Below, one piece after another: positions 11,253 through 23,347 of a DNA stretch of 64,000 nucleotides. Below the pieces are notes generated by a model, which was not told where the DNA came from, ran no database searches, and was given only the letters and a program-made list of their open reading frames with translations. Source of the stretch: Ciona savignyi (taxonomy: Eukaryota; Chordata; Ascidiacea; Phlebobranchia; Cionidae); contig CH002555.1 in NCBI GenBank assembly GCA_000149265.1, positions 111,814 through 175,813 on the forward strand, in the 5' to 3' direction. The first letter of the stretch is position 1. Each line of letters opens with the position of its first letter. The position numbers were made by a program, and so were the translations under genes.

Positions 11253-12551
11253 AAAAATTTTCTTGCGCACAAGTTTCCAAACACGAACCAATGTTCATAT
11301 TTACGTACCAAGTTCGGAGTGTCAGTTGGACCATAGTTGACAAACTAGAATACTGGGGTTTAAAATGTGAATCGATTCCATTGGATTCGTTCAATGGCGA
11401 TAGTTGTAATATTGCAATATCCAATATGCCGGGGAACCATGATATGGAATTGTTTAACATCAATTTGTCGTGACCAAACAATTTAAATCTATATCTGCAC
11501 CACATATGAGTATATGCCATGTTTCTATAGGTTGATATAGGAATTTATTCACATTTATTTATATTTAAAACCATCTGTGTTGCAGTGTGACACCCCTGGA
11601 TCCATTCATTTTCCATCAACAATTATATTTTAAAACAATACTTGAAATGATATATAACTTACAGTTACCTTCATTAGTCTATTAATTTACTTCCAGTACA
11701 CCTTTTGCAAGATGACCCAGTTATACTGGTGGAAATGTGATTGTGACCATAGATGGTAGTAGTTTAAAGGTGCGTGTTTTGAAAAAAATGCTTTAAGTTT
11801 CCAAAAATAGTGAAAACACAGTATAACAAAAACAAAACATTCACAATAAACTTTCTCAAAAGGTTCTAGTTTTATTTCTAAGAAAATATCAGTTTGAATA
11901 GCTTTAAATACATCTCGTACATCAGTTTGAAGTTTCTTAGCTGATGGTCCTAACATTCGGTAGGGACAAAAAACGAAATAACTTTTTACAGTAATGACTT
12001 TTAATTTTTATCTTTACTGCAAAATATGCAAGCGCTGTACTATTAGTGATAGAGAAAACCTTAGGCAGGTGAAAAGGTGTTTTCAACGATGAATTTTTAC
12101 TCTCCGTTAGCGCAATTTGATAAACGTAACGATGAGCTTGTGTGAAATAAGTTTACCGGTCTTTTTTACTTGCCGAAATATGCATGTATGACCTTTACCG
12201 ATACCGAATGACCTTACCGTTACATGGTACATACGATGTTTAGCCTTTATAACAATTTGTATCTCAAATTGCTAACAAAAGTAAATTAGGATGCAAAGTG
12301 TAACTGATAAAAACTACATTTACTACATCTGGTTGTCTACAAATACAAAGTTATCTCACGTCCGATCCTTCGTCTGTGGCAGCAGGTTGCGAAATTTGCA
12401 AGCGGAATGTTGTACTCTTTGGTGTTTGTTGAGTAACAATAACACGGTAATTAATAATCAAATCTTTACTTCATAACATACGTTCTATGGTAATAAACAT
12501 TTTATGCACGTGGCCAAAGTTTAAATAACTTTTAAGTTATTATCTTTAAAG

Positions 12552-12640
12552 AAAAGAATATAATTTCTTTGACCTAGCGTGCCAGAAAAACGAGCTCGTG
12601 TGCCAAGTTCGGCACGCGTGCCAGGGGTTGCCCATGCCTG
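12552..12640 (-). mobile_element. hAT-like terminal fragment (copy B)
   Basis: This is identical to the fragment at 4500-4588 and was carried along in the tandem duplication. Confidence 0.35.
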
Positions 12641-13426
12641 GTCTATGGTATATCATAAATTGCGCCATAACCTAAATACGTAACAATGGGAGTTTATGTT
12701 ACAATCTTTATACTGGACCGCATGTTAGAACTTTCTATTTGAATCAGTCACCATAGAGACTGCAGTATAGCATTTTTACCCGATATAGTATTTTCCGTCC
12801 CGTTTAGAGCCAAAGGTAAGTGTATAATGTTTAGTATTTTATATATATAAGCGTAAATAACCGATTTCGTTCATTTATTTTATTAATACAGAAAACCGTA
12901 TCAACAACTGTTGCGTTCCATATCAACGTTCCGTATCTACAACCGTCTTGTATTAATCTCAATCATCGTTCCGTATCAACCCTGACCGCTAACTACAACT
13001 AGAGGACATAAACTGCATGTTTTATTTATACGCGTTACTTTCAAATTTTAGCAACCCGTTACTCCATCCGCGGAAAAAAAACATCGTTTGCAAACTGAGC
13101 AAACTGATCCAACCCACCGTCCGTCATCGCACCGCACCTCTCGACCATGGATAACTATTCAGAAGACCGCGTAGAACAATGGCTTCACAACATTGAAGAA
13201 GCCAAGAGGCAGATACACCAGCACCACCTAATTCAACCACATCACTCAATGACAAACAAGAATCAGTAAGTGTTGTAAGCACTACAAGCTCGATGCGTAG
13301 CTTTAAAGGGGAACTGAAGTCGATTCTAGGAATATCTTAATAAATGAAAAAAATACGCTGATTTCAAAAATCAAATCAGTTTCTTCCAATATTTTTTGTT
13401 AAAATGTTAGATATGCATTTTATTTT
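12641..13426 (+). mobile_element. BEL/Pao element, 5' leader and start of gag (copy B)
   Basis: This is virtually identical to 4589-5374. The gag start is ATG 13147, with a stop at 13267 and continuation in another frame. Unrelated sequence follows from about 13427 to 13814, and BEL zinc-knuckle and protease sequence then resumes. This copy and 13815-14735 may be one element with internal loss or insertion. Confidence 0.7.
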
Positions 13427-13814
13427 ATGTTAGGGGATTTCCCCGTATTACGTCATTGACGTTGTTGAAATTTCGTGCCTATATTAGTTGTATACAATCA
13501 TGTGCCAGTTTCGAGGTGAATTAGTAACAGAAGCGCCTGCAGGAGCGTTGTATTTTTTTATGGAGACTTAGCATAACACTTGTCATATAGCCTATCTGAA
13601 CCAATGTACGCGCGTGACAGCTTACCTATAGCGGTCATTCAGGCCTGCACGGTCCTGGACCTATGCTGAATTCTGAGGTATACATTTCTCGTATTTAAAT
13701 GGCTTTAGAATAATAAGTCTTAGCAATTTATATCATATCATAAAAGTAAACACAGAACAAAAAAACTAGAACAGAATACATTAAACTGTAACTGCCAGCA
13801 ATTTATAGAAATAA
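13427..13814. other. Unassigned sequence between BEL/Pao fragments
   Basis: No gene is seen. It may be an insertion within the BEL/Pao relic or host sequence between two separate fragments. Confidence 0.3.
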
Positions 13815-13985
13815 ACCAGCCATCAAGCAAAGGCTAGACTATGCGGTTGGAACAACCTATTTCGAACAGGCCATTTCGCGCTAGAATGCCCACACAATAT
13901 CAGATGCAGTGTAGAAGGTTGCACCGGCACCATCCACCACACCTTGCTTCATGACCCGAGATGGATCCCAGAACCCCAGCTATAA
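13815..13985 (+). pseudogene. BEL/Pao gag zinc-knuckle remnant
   Basis: The frame reads KARLCGWNNLFRTGHFALEC, then PHNIRC, VEGCTGTIHHTLLH. This matches the Cys-His knuckle region at the end of BEL/Pao gag proteins, where GHFA-x-x-C and a C-x-x-x-HH-x-LLH pair bind nucleic acid. The second cysteine of the first knuckle appears lost (WNN where CF-NC is usual). The frame stops at 13983, just before the protease, which continues in another frame. Confidence 0.75.
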
Positions 13986-14735
13986 TTGAGAACAACACAA
14001 CCGTTAAAGCATGCATGCACTTGATTAGCGCTAAGAGAAACACCGTGATACTGACCTCCCCATATTTAGACATTGTCCCCGTACGCGTTAGAAGCGGAGG
14101 CAAAGAGACGAGAGTGTACGCTCTTCTCGATTCCGGAGCGAACCGCACATTCCGTGACCGTCGACTGGCCGATGAGTTAAAAGCTACACCGACTGGTCGC
14201 GCCGCGAACTTTGATCTGTGTACAATGACTACTTCCGAACCGATCAATGTTAAACGACTTTCATCTCGCTAACTGTTCTTCCGCTTGCTGGCGACGAAGA
14301 GCTTGAACTGCCCGATGTTACGCTCATTAAGGAAATTCCCGCTACACCGAGCAAGATTTCAGAGCCAAATAAACTGAACCGATATAAGTATGCTTAGTGG
14401 AGTGGACCTGCCACAAATTTCCGACGGTGAAGTGATGCTGTTGATCGGCAACGACAACGTAATGGCAGACCGGTGCCGGGAAAGTCGCTTTGCACCAAAT
14501 CCACGCGAGACGCCTGACGCTATCCGGACCCCCCTAGGCTGGATGTTAAAAGGATCGTCACTGTCAGCTCGCCAACAAAGAGCCGGATTTTCACTTCAAG
14601 CTACAGCAGGCTCAGGAAGTGACGAAGTGTGTTCCCCTCCTCCGATACTGCCGCAACCGACGACGTAGGAACATTGACGTGCTGGCTTCGTAGCCACAAG
14701 GAGGCGTCAGAGTTTGGCATGATGTACTTGTTAGC
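13961..14735 (+). pseudogene. BEL/Pao aspartic protease and pol N-terminus, broken
   Basis: The frame 13961-14272 contains YALLDSGANRTFRDRRLADE, the active-site DSG region of BEL/Pao retropepsins. Frame then shifts at about 14269. The sequence continues through LPLAGDEELELPDVTLIKEI to a segment containing VDLPQISDGEVMLLIGNDN and RTPLGWMLKG (14390-14660), which are typical of the protease-to-RT region. A last piece, similar to 61590-61680 (EFGM), ends near 14735. The reverse transcriptase and integrase are absent. It is dead, with at least two frameshifts. Confidence 0.8.
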
Positions 14736-15124
14736 TGCAGAGTCACCCTAACTATTTTACGGCACTCCAAACTTTGTCCTCGCATGCCGGCGCGTCAAAC
14801 GCTGCACACTGTAATTTAAGTTTCTTAATTTCTCGCTTTTCCGTTTAATATGTCCTTCAGTTTTAACTTTGTTCAGATTACAGTAGTAGTTGGTTTCTGT
14901 GCAGTAGTTTGTTTTCCTTATTCTTTATTGCAATTTGATTTGTAGTGGTGGCTTTACAGCTACATGACTTCAATATTAGAAAACACCACATTTCCCCATC
15001 CCATTGCCTCTTTCCCAGTTTTAAACCCAAATTTTGTTCCCAAATTTCAATTTTCCAGTCCTGCCGCCCTAAATTTCGTTATTAAAATTGGTTTAAGTTT
15101 AAATTTGGGACCATTTTTGTATCG
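14736..15124. other. Non-coding, no gene recognised
   Basis: No convincing coding or repeat signal was seen, apart from a pyrimidine-rich, phenylalanine/serine-rich frame at 14964-15224 that looks accidental. Confidence 0.4.
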
Positions 15125-15225
15125 GTTGATATATATATCGGTTGCACTAACCATTCGGCGGCCACACGACCGTAGGCTTTGTGTGTCTTTTTACCGACAC
15201 AAGTTTCGAACACAAGATAGATGAG
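15125..15225 (-). repeat. SINE-2 copy, minus strand
   Basis: The minus strand reads GGTCGTGTGGCCGAATGGTTAG, a good tRNA A-box region. After the family block comes TGTGTTCGAAACTTGTG, which contains a B-box-like GTTCGAAAC. This is the clearest tRNA-like copy of SINE-2 in the window. Confidence 0.6.
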
Positions 15226-15699
15226 TCGGTGTATGTATTGGTAATGTCCGCTAGATGTGTTTGTCCGGCGACCCGACCCCTGTTCCACCTAATATTGTTC
15301 ACCGTTCATGTATGATCCTCATTCCTACAGCAGATCAAACCGACATTTATGGTATCTTATACACGAAAACTCGTCAATTGTATGATCAAAAAATATACAT
15401 TCACCTTTGGAATAGCTTAGGGATAAACAAGGTGGTACATAAGATCACCATCAATGTAAGATGGGTTGTTATGACAATCGGTAGAATTTAATTCAATTGG
15501 GAAGAATATTTTGTCGAACCATAATTATCTTTGTTCTAACACAGCGATCGCTACAGAAAGCGAATCGTTGCTTATCAGTTATGAGGTCGACTTTAGGGTA
15601 AACGAGAAAAAGGCAATAACGAAGGTGTTTGCGCGTTTCTATGTTATAAATGGTAACATCTCATTCAAACATTTATTACCTGGATTAAAAGTTGTGTAA

Positions 15700-17560
15700 T
15701 GCAACACAAGTAGTACGGAAGGAAAAACATCATTTGCAACGGAGATCTTTTGCCAGGAAAACTAGTCAATCAGCAGAAGCGGTCTGTGGCAGAGGAGGCG
15801 ATCTGTGGTCCTCTCTGGTGTTTTGTGTGCAAAGTGAAAAGGTCAGATCTGTCGTACTTAGCCTACCCCGTAGAATTGTGTATATAAATGATATCCACTC
15901 AAGTTTTTTTTATTTATACGTAACAAAAAATAACCTACTATCGGCCAAAACATTTTATTTTGACGTATATTGTTCACTAAAACATTTTCAACCATAAGTT
16001 TAAATAGTGTCTAATACAGTAATGCCAAAATCCTATTAATCATATGTTAATGTTGATATAAACTCTACCATGCAGAAACAATTTAATCAACGGTGGAAAC
16101 GATTAAACACGAAGCGGCTGTGACAAGCAGGTGGTCGACGATACTTCCTCGGGTTTCTGTAAAAGGGGTACATAAGACAATATTATCAGTATCTTATATA
16201 ATTAGAACTTAGGACCCTCGCCTGTAATATAGGTAATTCTTGGCATTTGCTGGGATTTCATGTGCAAAGTGTAAACATGAGGCTGGAGTCAATTATGTGT
16301 TTAACACTCATTATAATTAAATCAAAATTCTACAGAAAAAAAGAATCGACGAGAACGTCATCGGTGGAGACGAAACAAGTATCCCGTGTTCCTTGCTGGG
16401 ATTTCGACAACACAGTGAAAGCGTGAGCGGATTCGTATATAATAATTATTACTTTGTTTATTTGTATGGTCGTAGTAAAACGTTTGTCAGCAATTCTGAT
16501 GCGATTGTGTAGTTGTGGGTATAAACTAGGGCTGCAATGTTACATTTAAAAATGTACCGATTATCGCTGGTCCACGTATCACGATAATAAAGGTAAGTAA
16601 ACATGGGGAATTCCCAATATCTAAATCAAACGTCTTTTAACGGACTTCGTTTTCAGTGTAGTTAAAATATTGCGTTTGTAAAGTTTTCTAGTAACTTTAC
16701 TTACACAAAAGGGCATTTATTTATTACGTTGATTGTTAAACTTTATATTACGTAATACAACCTATGTTTTGCTAAGTTTGTAAGTGAGGAAAGTTAGCTT
16801 GTATAAATTCCAATGTATGGCCGTAATGGACTAAGTTTAAATAAAAAATATTATAAACATATCACCCCTAAATAATACACAATAATAGGCGTAGGAACGA
16901 TCATTGCATCACAATTGCAATTGTTACAATGGGTTTTCGACATATTAAGGCATTTGTTGGTGCATAAACACTATTTTTACTATACAAAAAGACGCGTCGT
17001 TGGGTTAATTTTCCCTAAAAAAACGTGTATGTAGTACAATAATCGCGACACGCGTTTATTAGCATCGTAGCTGTGATATCGATGATATCGCGATTATCGA
17101 TATGTCGATGCCGCCCTGGTCACACATTGCGTGAAATGTGCGACTAGATATATAAGCATTCTATATTTAGGAGCTCGTCAATACGGCACGAGCCCAGATT
17201 TTGCTTTTCTGTTTCTTGTAAATTGTTTTGTTGTGTTTGTTTCAATTGTCATTTGTTTCCTATCTACGGTTATGAAATCTATATGAAGTAATTACCTTAA
17301 AATCTAACATGGTGAGAATGACTTTAACCACAATCTATCATGTATAAAATACTAATTAAAAAAGAGGAACGGCCAGAGAAACCTAAAATTTTGTCAGCGC
17401 TTAATATATTTATTCTTTACCATGTTGTGCAGAAATCTACCAAATCGACGAATGCGTGGAAACGACGAACGACGACGCGTAGAGGCAAACGATTCTTGCG
17501 GAGGATTCAAACACAAAGTGTGAAGCTGAAATGGAACCGGAAGAACAAGCCGCGGTAAGT
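15700..17560 (+). repeat. Fourfold diverged module with splice-like borders
   Basis: Four related units occur at about 15711-15860, 16073-16290, 16334-16440 and 17428-17555. Each begins near an AG with purine-rich sequence, then has a CG-rich part (GTGGAAACGA or GTGGAGACGA). Each ends with a GTGCAAAGTG or ACACAAAGTG block. The last unit is bounded by ATGTTGTGCAG and CGCG|GTAAGT and looks like an exon. No reading frame is conserved across units, so I do not assign a product. They could be duplicated exons of an RNA or a fast-evolving gene, or copies of an unknown repeat. Confidence 0.35.
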
Positions 17561-17678
17561 TACTAGTATACGACTATCATACCAAGTTCCATATGTTGCA
17601 TCATTTGGTCGACATACGCACATACAATGTACACAGTTTGAGCTAAATCTGTGAGGCATCAATTCTGAGCGTGTTTAA

Positions 17679-18140
17679 GGAGGCGTTCAACTAATTATTC
17701 TGCCTATCTCTCCAATGCAAACTGACCTCACAAAAACGACTGTCACTCAAAATCCTGACATAGGAAGTCTTAGATTTTTTCACAATTTAAAATTGAAGCT
17801 TGGATCTGCAACCTAAACTCAAAACCCTACAAAATTTTGTTTAAAAATTTTGAGCCCATACCCCCTCGTACATCGGCAACTTTTTTTCCAACAAACAGCT
17901 AGCAGATGCACAATCAACACCTTTATTTTACAAAGCACTGCTCCACGATTACAAAACTTTACAGCTAAACGAGAACATCGGCGCGCAGCCTAGCACATGC
18001 TGCTTTCAGCCAAACAAACATTGGGGAATCACCACCATTGTTACTCAGCAAAACACTCCGTTTAAAAACAATGACTCATGGAGGGTACCACTCGTCACAT
18101 CCTGCAGTTCATAGAGGTCTTAATTGGTTATACGCCATCT
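17679..18140 (+). repeat. Direct repeat R1, copy 1
   Basis: This is about 460 bases from AAGGAGGCGTTCAACTAATT to GGTTATACGCCATCT, repeated at 19761-20168 with about 90 percent identity by eye. No frame is preserved. It is inferred to be a non-autonomous mobile element or a duplicated regulatory block. Confidence 0.8.
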
Positions 18141-19760
18141 TAAGCTATTTAACAACAGAACTTTGCAGCAAAACATTTTGATCTCTGGTAATCTGATGTG
18201 CTTCTTTGTTTAAGACAATAAAGAACAATGCGTTATTTACCTGCGGAATAATATTACGGGTAAACAATGGTAATAAATATTGGGAACGTAGTTTTTATAT
18301 TCACGTGCCAGCTAGTGCACTTATCCTGCTAAATGAATACTCAATTAATGCTTTTGTATAAACATTTGGCAATTCAACGCAATTTAGCGTTAACAAAAGG
18401 AGAATGATTGTTCAACCAAAAGCGAATTAACATTTCTAGCTCTATGTTAGTTCTATAGTATGTGGCGTACGTTTTCGCTGTTTTTGTAACTACGAATTTT
18501 AATCATTCTATTATCAATAACGACTATGTTAATTTCCAGCATAACGTTGATTCAGAATTGAACACGCCTAAAATTATTGTATTTTTAAACTTATTTCAGT
18601 CATTAAAATAGAGTAAATATGATAATACTTTTGTTTGTGTGCTATTAACTTTTGTTTTTCTTAATTTACTATGATCATTAATATAATGCATTTTATGAAG
18701 CCAGTCAGCGAAAATTGGTTGCAGCCGACATTTGTTGTTTTGAACTTTTTACAGTGGTCACGTGATAAGAGGCAGACTGTTGTTGATACACATCTTAATA
18801 TCCAACATGCAATTTGTCGTTTAAGTGATAAAGTTAGCCAGGAGGGAATTGTTTACTAATTGAAAATATTAAGTTTAAACCAGCACAAATAATACAATTC
18901 ACCCATTGTGATATAATAATACACTTGTATATTATGGAGTGATAATACTCATTCATTATGATTACGCAACAGTGCGCATTATTGTTAACACAAATGGCTT
19001 TGAAAGTTAATAATTTGGTTTGAATTTATGTTTAACTCTGATATAATAAATTGTGTAATCAAAGTCGATATTGATTTCATGACATTCAAGCTGGTAAGCA
19101 GCTTAAACTATTTTGTATTCGACAAACCAGCAGACTGTACTGTATTAGACGCTAAAATGTTTTAAATACATTTTTATTAAATGCGCACAGCTTTGTGGGC
19201 AAATAAATGACGTATGTGAATAACATTTGCTTTGCGAGGCAATGCGTCATGAGGTTATACGTCAAAATGACGTGATGGGGTGATGATTACGTGTGAACTC
19301 AAGATGAGTATTTCAATGCAGATGACATATGGCATCAAAATAGCTACAAAGGGATTCTGGACCTTAAATCTGGTCAGCAGTCCACTTACTTTCAAAATGT
19401 TTCGTTGTAGACTTTTGCGTTACCCTGTGTGATATTTGCTACACGCCGGTATGTACCCTCTTTTAAATTTATTTCGATTGAAATTTAGATACTTTTTTGA
19501 CACAACTAAAATATACCGAACAAAGTTGTCTTAACGGCCTACCGTTGGACCAATTACAAGGACGTGTAACATTTTTGCTTCATAAAATCACGGCTTTTAG
19601 AAAAACACATACAACTAATAAAAATATTTGTTATTAAAAACAAGTCTTAAGTGTAACTAAATTTCAGCTACGTATACCCGTAAACATTAGAATTACGAAA
19701 AATCAGTACAGCACCGAGCGTTAATTATTTACCTCGAGAGATAATAAAAGCGGGAGTGTA
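18141..19760. other. Non-coding, no gene recognised
   Basis: AT-rich with no supported exon. The 62-codon frame at 18671-18859 has no recognisable feature. Confidence 0.4.
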
Positions 19761-20168
19761 AAGGAGGCGTTCAACTAATTATTCTCCCTGTCTATCCAAT
19801 GCAAACTGACCTCACAAAAACGGCTGTCACTTAACATCCTGACACAGAAATTCTTAGAACCCTCCAAAATTTTGGTTAAAAATTTTAAGCCCATAGTCAT
19901 TCGTATATCGGCAACTTTTTCCCAACAAAACAGCTAGCACAATCAACACCTTTATTTTATAAAGTACTGCTCCACGATTACAAAACTTTACAGCTAAACG
20001 AGAACACCGGCGCGCAGCCTAGCACATGCTGCTTTCAACCATTCAAACATTGGGGAATCACCACCATTGTTACTCAGCAAAACACTCGTTTAAAAACGAT
20101 GACTCATGGAGGGTACCACTCGTCACATTCTGCTGTTCATAGGGGTTTTAATTGGTTATACGCCATCT
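19761..20168 (+). repeat. Direct repeat R1, copy 2
   Basis: This is the second copy of 17679-18140, shorter by about 50 bases because of an internal deletion. Both end at the same CGCCATCT sequence, which supports a defined right end. Confidence 0.8.
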
Positions 20169-20925
20169 AAAAAAAGCGATGAAAAATAAAACGAGTTGAG
20201 AAGTAAAGCAATAAATGTGAACAAATAAGAAATTATAAACATAATGCATCGAAAGTGTACATAATGTGTAATAATATAGAGATAGAAAAGTGTATAAAAC
20301 ATAACGCAACAAACGAGCCGTCGTGTGCCTTACATTTTCCACTATAATACATAAAAAATACTGTATTTTCCATATTAGTTACCAGATAGCTTAATAAACT
20401 AACTAATCATCAATTTGGCACATTCGGCAGGAATTGCGCGCAAAAATGTCGACGGAACAGGTTGGGCTCTACATTTTTACAACACAGACATATATATAGC
20501 GTACGGATAAAGTGGGTTTTAAAAATAAGGATGGCTTATATGTGATAATTGATTGAATTCAGTGTTGGTAGAAACTTTAACCAAAGTGGAATATTTACGC
20601 CATCAAATCTCGTTTTTAAAATCAATAATAAGCACGACGTAACCCCCCACTGACGATGAAAAAAACTTTCGAGCGTAATAGATTGTATAATAAAAAAACG
20701 TTCGTAATTTGTGGGAATACTTTGTTTTTATTGTATTTTAAAACAGCTAATTCCATCACCGCGATTGCCTTGCCCAAGGACAGAGATACGTGTTGTATCT
20801 TACAATATTTCTCGTGATGTCTTTCTTTGAAATTACCGGAACGGTTGTGTTTGTACGAACTGAACCAGAACTCGAAATTCTATTTTTAATCAAAGAATCG
20901 AAATCAAACCTGAACGGGTAAATAA
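20169..20925. other. Non-coding, no gene recognised
   Basis: No supported feature on either strand. Confidence 0.4.
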
Positions 20926-21560
20926 TATAAGTAAACCTGAGCCGGAAAATAATCTGTCAAACAACCGGTTCGGCTCTTTGGGTGAAAATATAAATAATCA
21001 GAACCGCTTATTATAAATTGACCCATATCGAACACTGTTGTTCAAACACGGCTTTTTTCTCGTAACTGATATTAAAAAAATGAACTTTGAAACGTGTTGA
21101 TGACGTGTTTTTTGAAATTACTTGGGCTAACGTCCTTGGTTCGATCGCGTAATTGCATGATACCATGTTTATCCCATGAAACACAAACAGTAAGCAATTG
21201 AGCCTTTCAAGGCTAAAAAGTCAAATATATATATGTAGCTTATCGAATAATAATAATGGATATTGTAGTTCGACATCTATAACGTTAGTTCATTTTTTGG
21301 TTAATTTTTATTTCGTGTTTTAATATTGACTATCTATAAACACCGATTCATCAGTATCAACCTTCATTAGTTCAACATGAATATTCTATATGACAGTAGC
21401 TCACGCTAGTTTGGGGTTTGGGAAAGGCGCATATGATTTCACTGGTTTAATCGGTTAAACTAAAACTTCAGTAGTTTCTCCAGCGTAGTCAACAAAGTGC
21501 ACATCGCTAACCAGACCTTTGACGCGAGGTTATTTGACAATTAACCCTATAACAAACAAT
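20926..21560 (+). repeat. Direct repeat R2, copy 1
   Basis: This matches 21950-22490 with many substitutions. Shared blocks include GAAAATATAAATAAT, CGTAATTGCATGA, CACCATGTTTATC-like sequence, GGATATTGTAGTTCGAC and TATAACGTTAGTTCAT. It ends with a SINE-1-like GACGCGAGGTTATTTGAC remnant that is also present in copy 2. Confidence 0.7.
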
Positions 21561-21949
21561 TTCACAATTAACCGAATGAAAATTTAAATCGTAAACTTAT
21601 AAAATAAAACTTAAATTACCCAAATTACATAAGAAAACCCCAATAATGAAACTTACGCCAGTAACTCGTTTATTTGTTTTTGATCCTTTGAAGGCAGTAA
21701 TAAAAGGGGGGCACACTTATAAAATGGCAACATGTGAATGGAAACGAAATGACAATATCAATGCAATATTATCACTGTGTAAAATGCATATCCATATTTA
21801 AACCATTTTTCTGCAAATCCACAGCATATAAATAGAGACGAATGTCAATTACGCTCTATATCGAAAGGAAGGAAATTTCCCATCGAGTTAAATTTTTGGG
21901 CATGATAACTAATATATTAAAACAAAGAATACGTTAGGAAATTACTAGT

Positions 21950-22490
21950 TCCCCGCCCTGGGTAAAAATATAAATAATTCGAAACGCTTGTTATAAATTC
22001 ACACATATCGCACACGAGTGGTCTAACACGACATTGTTTCGTCACTGATATAGAAGTTGAACTTCGGAGTCCGTTGTTGAAGTGTTTGTTAAACTATGGG
22101 GAGCTAATGTACTTGGTACGAACACGTAATTGCATGACACCATGTTTATCTGACACAAACAGTTAGCTAACAAGCCTTTTTAAGGCTAAAAATTTATAAA
22201 TATATAGCTTGTTGAATAATGGATATTGTAGTTCGACCATTATAACGTTAGTTCATCGTTTTGTTAAGTTTGATTTCCTGCTTTAATACTGGCTCTCTAT
22301 AAACACCATTCATCAGTACAACATGCATATCTTATAATACTGTATGTAGTGCAAACTAGTTGGTTGTGTCGTTGGGCAAGGTACATACGTATGAGTTTAA
22401 TAGTAAAGGATTTAAAGCGTAATCAAAAGTCCATCGACATTTGACGCGAGGTTATCTGACAATTGCCCGTGTGGTAACATCTAACTGCAA
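21950..22490 (+). repeat. Direct repeat R2, copy 2, with SINE-1 remnant
   Basis: This is the second R2 copy. Its right part, 22350-22480, retains recognisable SINE-1 pieces: ACTAGTTGGTTGTGTC, GGGCAAGG and GACGCGAGGTTATCTGAC with GCCCGTGTGG. The equivalent in copy 1 is more decayed. Confidence 0.7.
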
Positions 22491-23228
22491 TTACCTAAAC
22501 AGAGTTACAAAATATGTTATGGAACTCACAAGAGTAGGTTTTGTGGGAGTGTGCTCGGTTAACATTATCTGATATAACTGTATATATTCGAGTAGAGTTT
22601 ATTGGTTACAATTTGTTTGTACAAAGTTATCTCGTTCATACATGGAATGCTAAGCGCACGAATCAAAGTATGACGTCGGGTTCAAGAGGTTAATTAACTT
22701 TCAAAGCGTGAGAAAACTTTATTTTATCCGCTTGTCACGGTTACTGCTCTGCTGCGCCAACTACCGGGCGTACGCTACCCAATTCAACACTCGCTTCACG
22801 ATCTGCGCTGCGTGTAATTATTATCGTACCATCTCATGTACGTTCAATTATACACATTGCTACATTTTATGGGGTTGCATAAGGCTCTCAATCCGTGCAC
22901 TTCTATTGTATATCATTTTTCCATGTTAAATTCAAGTTTGGTTCGGTATGTTAAATTAAATTTCGTCGAAATTAACATAGTAACTTTCCAGCTTGAATCT
23001 CGTGTTAAACTGTCACATTTTCCCACAAGAAAAGTTTCCGTGCTTAAAACGAAATAAAACTGAAAAGTGAAATCCACATGATAACCATCACTATTTAGAA
23101 TGGGTCCTATTTATGCGACACATATTGTTTTTGTCCTTTTCATCAAGCGACTGACAGACATGGCACGTCACCTTAACATCTACCAGAAGGAATAATGGAA
23201 TCTTAATGAAACTAAACGGTATTTTTTA
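22491..23228. other. Non-coding; open frame of doubtful meaning
   Basis: A 73-codon frame at 22708-22929 contains a hydrophobic, cysteine-rich stretch, but there is no motif. The phrase CTGCTCTGCTGCGCCAACTACCGGGCGT recurs in diverged form at 23436-23470, so this is more likely repeat sequence. Confidence 0.3.
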
Positions 23229-23347
23229 TAACTGCAATCGCTCTAGTAACCCGACGATGGGCGCGAGGTAATTTGACGATTGCTCGTGTGTTAACCCCCT
23301 TGGTTTTCTCATTCACGGGGATAAACATGAATATCCTATCCCCTCCT
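23229..23347 (+). repeat. SINE-1, 5'-truncated
   Basis: Only the 3' half is present: GTAACCCGACGATGGGCGCG, GTTAACCCCCTTGG and GGGGATAAACATGAATATCC, followed by a short tail. 5' truncation is typical of LINE-mobilised elements. Confidence 0.8.

Larger units (their letters stand above)
8744..13426 (+). repeat. Segmental tandem duplication, copy B
   Basis: This is the second copy of the segment at 1-5374. Copy B contains a longer remnant of a minus-strand SINE (about 10655-10800) where copy A retains only about 50 bases around 1898-1950. It lacks the block corresponding to 3073-3205. Sequence identity ends at about 13426, where copy A enters the N gap, so the true right border of the duplication cannot be seen. 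Confidence 0.95.
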
